NCBI RefSeq assembly: GCF_001701025.1
Contig: NZ_CP016793.1
Location: 7,812,001-7,876,000 of the forward strand
DNA from: Lentzea guizhouensis
GTDB taxonomy: Bacteria > Actinomycetota > Actinomycetes > Mycobacteriales > Pseudonocardiaceae
Reading direction: 5' to 3'
Length of the DNA: 64,000 bases
Shown here: piece after piece, positions 61,447 through 64,000 of the stretch
How positions within the stretch are numbered: position 1 is the first letter of the stretch
How the letters are laid out: each line of letters begins with the position of its first letter
Made by a program: the position numbers and the translations under genes
Notes under the pieces: generated by a model
What the model was told of the DNA's origin: nothing
Seen by the model: only the letters and a program-made list of their open reading frames with translations
Database searches by the model: none

Positions 61447-62225
61447 TGCTCCAGGACGAGGTCGTGGTGATCACCGGCGTCGGCCCCGGCCTCGGCTCGA
61501 AGCTCGCTCTGCGCGCCGCCGCCGAGGGCGCCAAGGTCGTGATGGCCGCCCGCTCCACCGACGTGATGGACCAGGTCACCAAGGACGTCACCGCCGCGGG
61601 TGGCGAGGCCGTCGGCGTCTCCTGCGACGTCCGCAAACCGGACCAGGTCGCCCACCTGGTCGACACGGCCGTCGACCGGTTCGGCACGATCACCGGCCTG
61701 GTCAACTCGGCGTTCGGCCACCCCGGCTTCTTCGACCTGCTGGACACACCGGAGAAGGCGATCCGCCGCTCGATGGACATCATCCTGCACGGCGCCCTGA
61801 ACGTGACCCGCGCGGTCGTGCCGCACATGAAGGCGGCCGGGCGCGGCTCGATCGTCAACATCGGCACGATGACCACCCGCAAACCGATGCGCGGCGAGGC
61901 GGGCTACGCGGTCGCCAAGGCCGCGATGGCCACCGCGACCCAGTTCCTCGCCCTGGAGCTCGGCGAACACGGCATCCGCGCCAACCAAGCCGTGCTGGGC
62001 TGGCTCGACGGCCCCGGCGTCCGCTTCTACCTCAAACTCACCGCTGAGTCGCGCGGCGTGACCGAGCAGGACGTGTACGACGAGATCGCCGCCCGCAACC
62101 CGCTCGGCCGCATCCCGGCCGACGAGGCGTGCGCGGGCGCGGTGCTGTTCCTGTTGTCGCGCTTGGCCTCGGAGGTCACCGGCGCCACGCTGGACGTCAA
62201 CGGCGGGGAGTACATGCCGGCATGA
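61446..62225 (+). CDS. short-chain dehydrogenase/reductase in the sulfotransferase operon
   Basis: 259 residues, ATG 61446 (GTG 61443 is an alternative), starting on the last base of the sulfotransferase stop. VVVITGVGPGLGSKLALRAAAEGAKVVMAARS (Rossmann loop), LVNSAFGHPG, NIGTMTTRKPMRGEAGYAVAKAAMA (serine replaced by threonine-rich loop, Tyr and Lys kept), and VTGATLDVNGGEYMPA at the end. The N-S-A-F variant of N-N-A-G is typical of steroid-type SDRs near DUF1214 genes. It oxidises or reduces a hydroxyl of the presumed acceptor. Confidence 0.9.
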   Translation: MLQDEVVVITGVGPGLGSKLALRAAAEGAKVVMAARSTDVMDQVTKDVTAAGGEAVGVSCDVRKPDQVAHLVDTAVDRFGTITGLVNSAFGHPGFFDLLDTPEKAIRRSMDIILHGALNVTRAVVPHMKAAGRGSIVNIGTMTTRKPMRGEAGYAVAKAAMATATQFLALELGEHGIRANQAVLGWLDGPGVRFYLKLTAESRGVTEQDVYDEIAARNPLGRIPADEACAGAVLFLLSRLASEVTGATLDVNGGEYMPA

Positions 62226-62689
62226 CAAGCTTTCCGAGAACCCATTTCATCGAGTCCGTGGTCGTGGAGATCGAGGCGCCCGCTTCGTTCGTCTGGCAGG
62301 TGCTGGTCGACTATGCCGGCTATCCGCAGTGGAATCCGTACACGCTCGCGGTGGCGACTTCCTTGGAGGTGGACTCGCCGATCGACTTGACGCTGCCCCG
62401 GCCGGACGGGTCGCCGGGGACGTTCGTCAGCCGGGAGTTCGTTCGGTCCGTGGTGCCGTCGCGGTTGTTGCGCTATGACACCGGCGACACGTTTCCCGGG
62501 TTGCTCGGGGTGCGGGACCAGTGGATCACGGCGCTCGGTCCGGACCGGTGCAGCTACTACACGTGTGAGACGTTCAACGGGAAGTACGCCGATGCCGTGG
62601 TGGCGGCCCAGGGTGCCTATGTGAAGCAGGGGTTCGACTCCGTGGCCCACGCGTTGCGCGACCGGGTGGCCGCGCTGGTCAAGCACTGA
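62222..62689 (+). CDS. SRPBCC (polyketide cyclase/START-like) protein
   Basis: 155 residues, ATG 62222, overlapping the SDR stop. FIESVVVEIEAPASFVWQVLVDYAGYPQWNPYTLAV at the N-terminus, then PSRLLRYDTGDTFPGLLGVRDQWITALGPDRCSYYTCETFNGKYADAVVAAQGAYVKQGFDSVAHALRDRV, the fold's long C-terminal helix. It binds a hydrophobic ligand; in this operon it may hold or cyclise the sulfated or reduced product. Its end overlaps the phosphotransferase gene on the other strand by 11 bases. Confidence 0.9.
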   Translation: MTSFPRTHFIESVVVEIEAPASFVWQVLVDYAGYPQWNPYTLAVATSLEVDSPIDLTLPRPDGSPGTFVSREFVRSVVPSRLLRYDTGDTFPGLLGVRDQWITALGPDRCSYYTCETFNGKYADAVVAAQGAYVKQGFDSVAHALRDRVAALVKH

Positions 62690-63552
62690 CCGGGTCGGCG
62701 AGCACCGCCGCGAGGGTGCGGGTCTGCACGCCTTCTGGATCAGGGCTCGACATGCCCGCCACGGTGACCAGCGCCTTCCACAACGCCCATCCCCTGGCGC
62801 GGCGCCACGTCGCGTCGGGCAACCCCACCGCCGCGCGGAAGACCTCGCGTTCCGCACCGGTGAAGTACATCCACGCCATCACCAGGTCGCACGCGGGGTC
62901 GCCGACCCCGCAGGTACCGAAGTCGATCACCGCCGACAGGGCGCCGCCGGCCGTGAGCAGGTTACCCACGGCCACGTCGCCGTGGAACCACACCGGAGCC
63001 GACGGCCACGCGGACGTGAGCGCCTCGGCCCAGACCTCCCGGCAGGCCGCCGCGTCGACGTGGCCCGCGAGCGCGTCGAGTGCCTGTTCCACCTGGTCGG
63101 CGTAGGCGCTCGGGTGGCAGCCTCGGAAGTAGGAGTGCCGTCCGGCGGCCGGGCGGTCCGCCGGGACCGCGCGCAACGCCACGAGGAACCGGCCCAGGTC
63201 CGCTGCCAGCCGCTCGCGGTCGAGTCCTGACGCGCTCTCGACCGTGGTCCCGTCGAGCCAGCGGCGGACCGACCACGGGAACGGGTACCGCCCCGGACGG
63301 CCGCCCGACCGCGACCGGCTCCGGCACGGGCACCGGCAGGTGCGCGGCCAGCAGCGGCAGGAACCGGTCCTCCTTCTCGACCGCCGCGACGTACCCCGGT
63401 GCGCTGGGCAGCCGCACCGCGAGGTCGTCGCCGAGCCGGAAGGTGCGGTTGTCCCACCCCTGTTTCGGCACCGGCCGCACCGGAAGGTCGCGCCACCGCG
63501 GGAACTGCTCCGCCACCAACGCCTCGACCAGCTGCGAGTTGATCTCGTCCAT
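62679..63552 (-). CDS. aminoglycoside phosphotransferase-family kinase (frame change near 63290)
   Basis: ATG 63552 reads MDEINSQLVEALVAEQFPRWRDLPVRPVPKQGWDNRTFRLGDDLAVRLPSAPGYVAAVEKEDRFLPLLAAHLPVPVPEPVAVG. Near 63290 the protein continues in another frame (RYPFPWSVRRWLDGTTVESASGLDRERLAADLGRFLVALRAVPADRP). The catalytic loop VWFHGDVAVGNLLTAGGALSAVIDFGTCGVGDPACDLVMAW is complete, with both Mg-binding aspartates. About 290 residues if one base is restored. The APH family includes antibiotic and sugar kinases; the substrate is undetermined. Confidence 0.85.
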
Positions 63553-63635
63553 CCGGCGGACCCCACCCAGCGGGGTTACACCGCGGTCACAGAGGTTTCG
63601 TCCAGGCGAAACGCGGGCTCCCTACGTTCCGAACC

Positions 63636-64000
63636 GTGACAGCTGACGTGGTCGAGCGGAGCCAGACGTCCGGAACCACCAAGGAAACCCTCGAGGACTA
63701 CACCCTGCGGTTCGCGCCGCGCACCTACCGCCGCTGGACGCCCGCCGTCGTGGGCGCGTCCGCGTTGGGCGGCATCGCCTACATGGCGGACTTCTCGATC
63801 GGTGCCGGCATCGGGCTGGCGCACGGGACCGGCAACGCGTTGCTGGCCATCGGGTTCGCGGCGCTCGTGATCTTCGTGACCGGGTTCCCGCTGGCCTACT
63901 ACGCGGCCCGGTACAACATCGACCTCGACCTGATCACCCGCGGGTCCGGGTTCGGGTACTACGGGTCGGTGCTGACGAGCGTGATCTTCGCGAGCTTCAC
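63636..64000 (+). CDS. NCS1-family purine-cytosine permease-like transporter (cut at window end)
   Basis: Starts GTG 63636; 121 complete codons are visible and the gene runs past the window. RFAPRTYRRWTPAVVGASALGGIAYMADFSIGAGIGLAHGTGNALLAIGFAALVIFVTGFPLAYYAARYNIDLDLITRGSGFGYYGSVLTSVIF shows the first transmembrane helices and the G-x-x-x-D-F-S region of NCS1 nucleobase/hydantoin permeases. The substrate is unknown. A small inverted repeat (GTTTCG-TCCAGG-CGAAAC, 63595-63612) lies upstream. Confidence 0.88.
   Translation, partial: MTADVVERSQTSGTTKETLEDYTLRFAPRTYRRWTPAVVGASALGGIAYMADFSIGAGIGLAHGTGNALLAIGFAALVIFVTGFPLAYYAARYNIDLDLITRGSGFGYYGSVLTSVIFASF

Overview
The window is GC-rich, densely packed actinobacterial DNA. 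GTG starts are frequent, 4-base ATGA/GTGA stop/start overlaps are common, and the gene families are typical of actinomycetes: F420-type oxidoreductases, TreS-maltokinase, type VII secretion substrates, ANTAR/STAS regulators, class III lanthipeptides and CysNC. A Pseudonocardiales-type soil actinomycete (Lentzea/Saccharothrix/Actinosynnema-like) is a reasonable guess from gene content, not a demonstrated assignment. Both ends are cut inside genes: an F420 reductase-like gene on the left and an NCS1 permease on the right. No tRNA, rRNA or CRISPR array was seen.

Layout. 1-3.1 kb: F420/NADP-type redox genes and a membrane protein with a TIR-like domain. 3.2-6.2 kb: treS and maltokinase (trehalose to maltose to maltose-1-phosphate), preceded by a large hairpin. 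6.5-9.5 kb: NTF2-like protein, LysR regulator and a second TIR-like protein. 9.5-12.3 kb: a class III lanthipeptide locus made of lanKC and a 46-residue precursor with two perfect labionin motifs. 12.7-13.8 kb: ANTAR and STAS regulators. 14.0-21.6 kb: an orphan type VII secretion (ESX) substrate island with WXG/PPE-like proteins, one carrying fourteen 13-residue tandem repeats, plus EspG, a YbaB-like protein and two peptidoglycan hydrolases fused to helical WXG-like segments. 21.7-34 kb: many regulators (MerR, AraC, two XRE/MmyB, TetR) beside small metabolic genes (SDRs, amidohydrolase, amidase, ADP-ribosylglycohydrolase), with a decayed patch at 30-30.8 kb containing an IS630-type remnant. 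34-38.5 kb: secreted pectin degradation (two PL1 lyases and a PL9-like protein). 38.5-47.8 kb: HxlR, MarR and MocR-type regulators with recognisable operators, and a LacI remnant. 47.9-50.9 kb: a secreted GH31 enzyme. 50.9-55.8 kb: a FadR-type regulator with matC, matB and a fused carboxyltransferase, which looks like malonate or dicarboxylate use. 55.8-62.7 kb: TetR, cysD, cysNC, then DUF1214, sulfotransferase, SDR and SRPBCC genes. Here PAPS synthesis is physically linked to a sulfotransferase operon headed by a perfect KstR-like palindrome.

Most operons are compact and sit next to their own regulator, often with a visible palindromic operator. Several genes (15.2-17.1, 24.3, 30.1-30.7, 43.2, 54.9-55.0 and 63.3 kb) contain one or more frame changes while the protein signal continues in another frame. 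In most of them the start/stop overlaps with neighbours are intact, so single-base errors in GC runs are more likely than real decay. The 30 kb locus (missing N-terminus, in-frame stop, IS remnant) and the LacI fragment look like genuine remnants.
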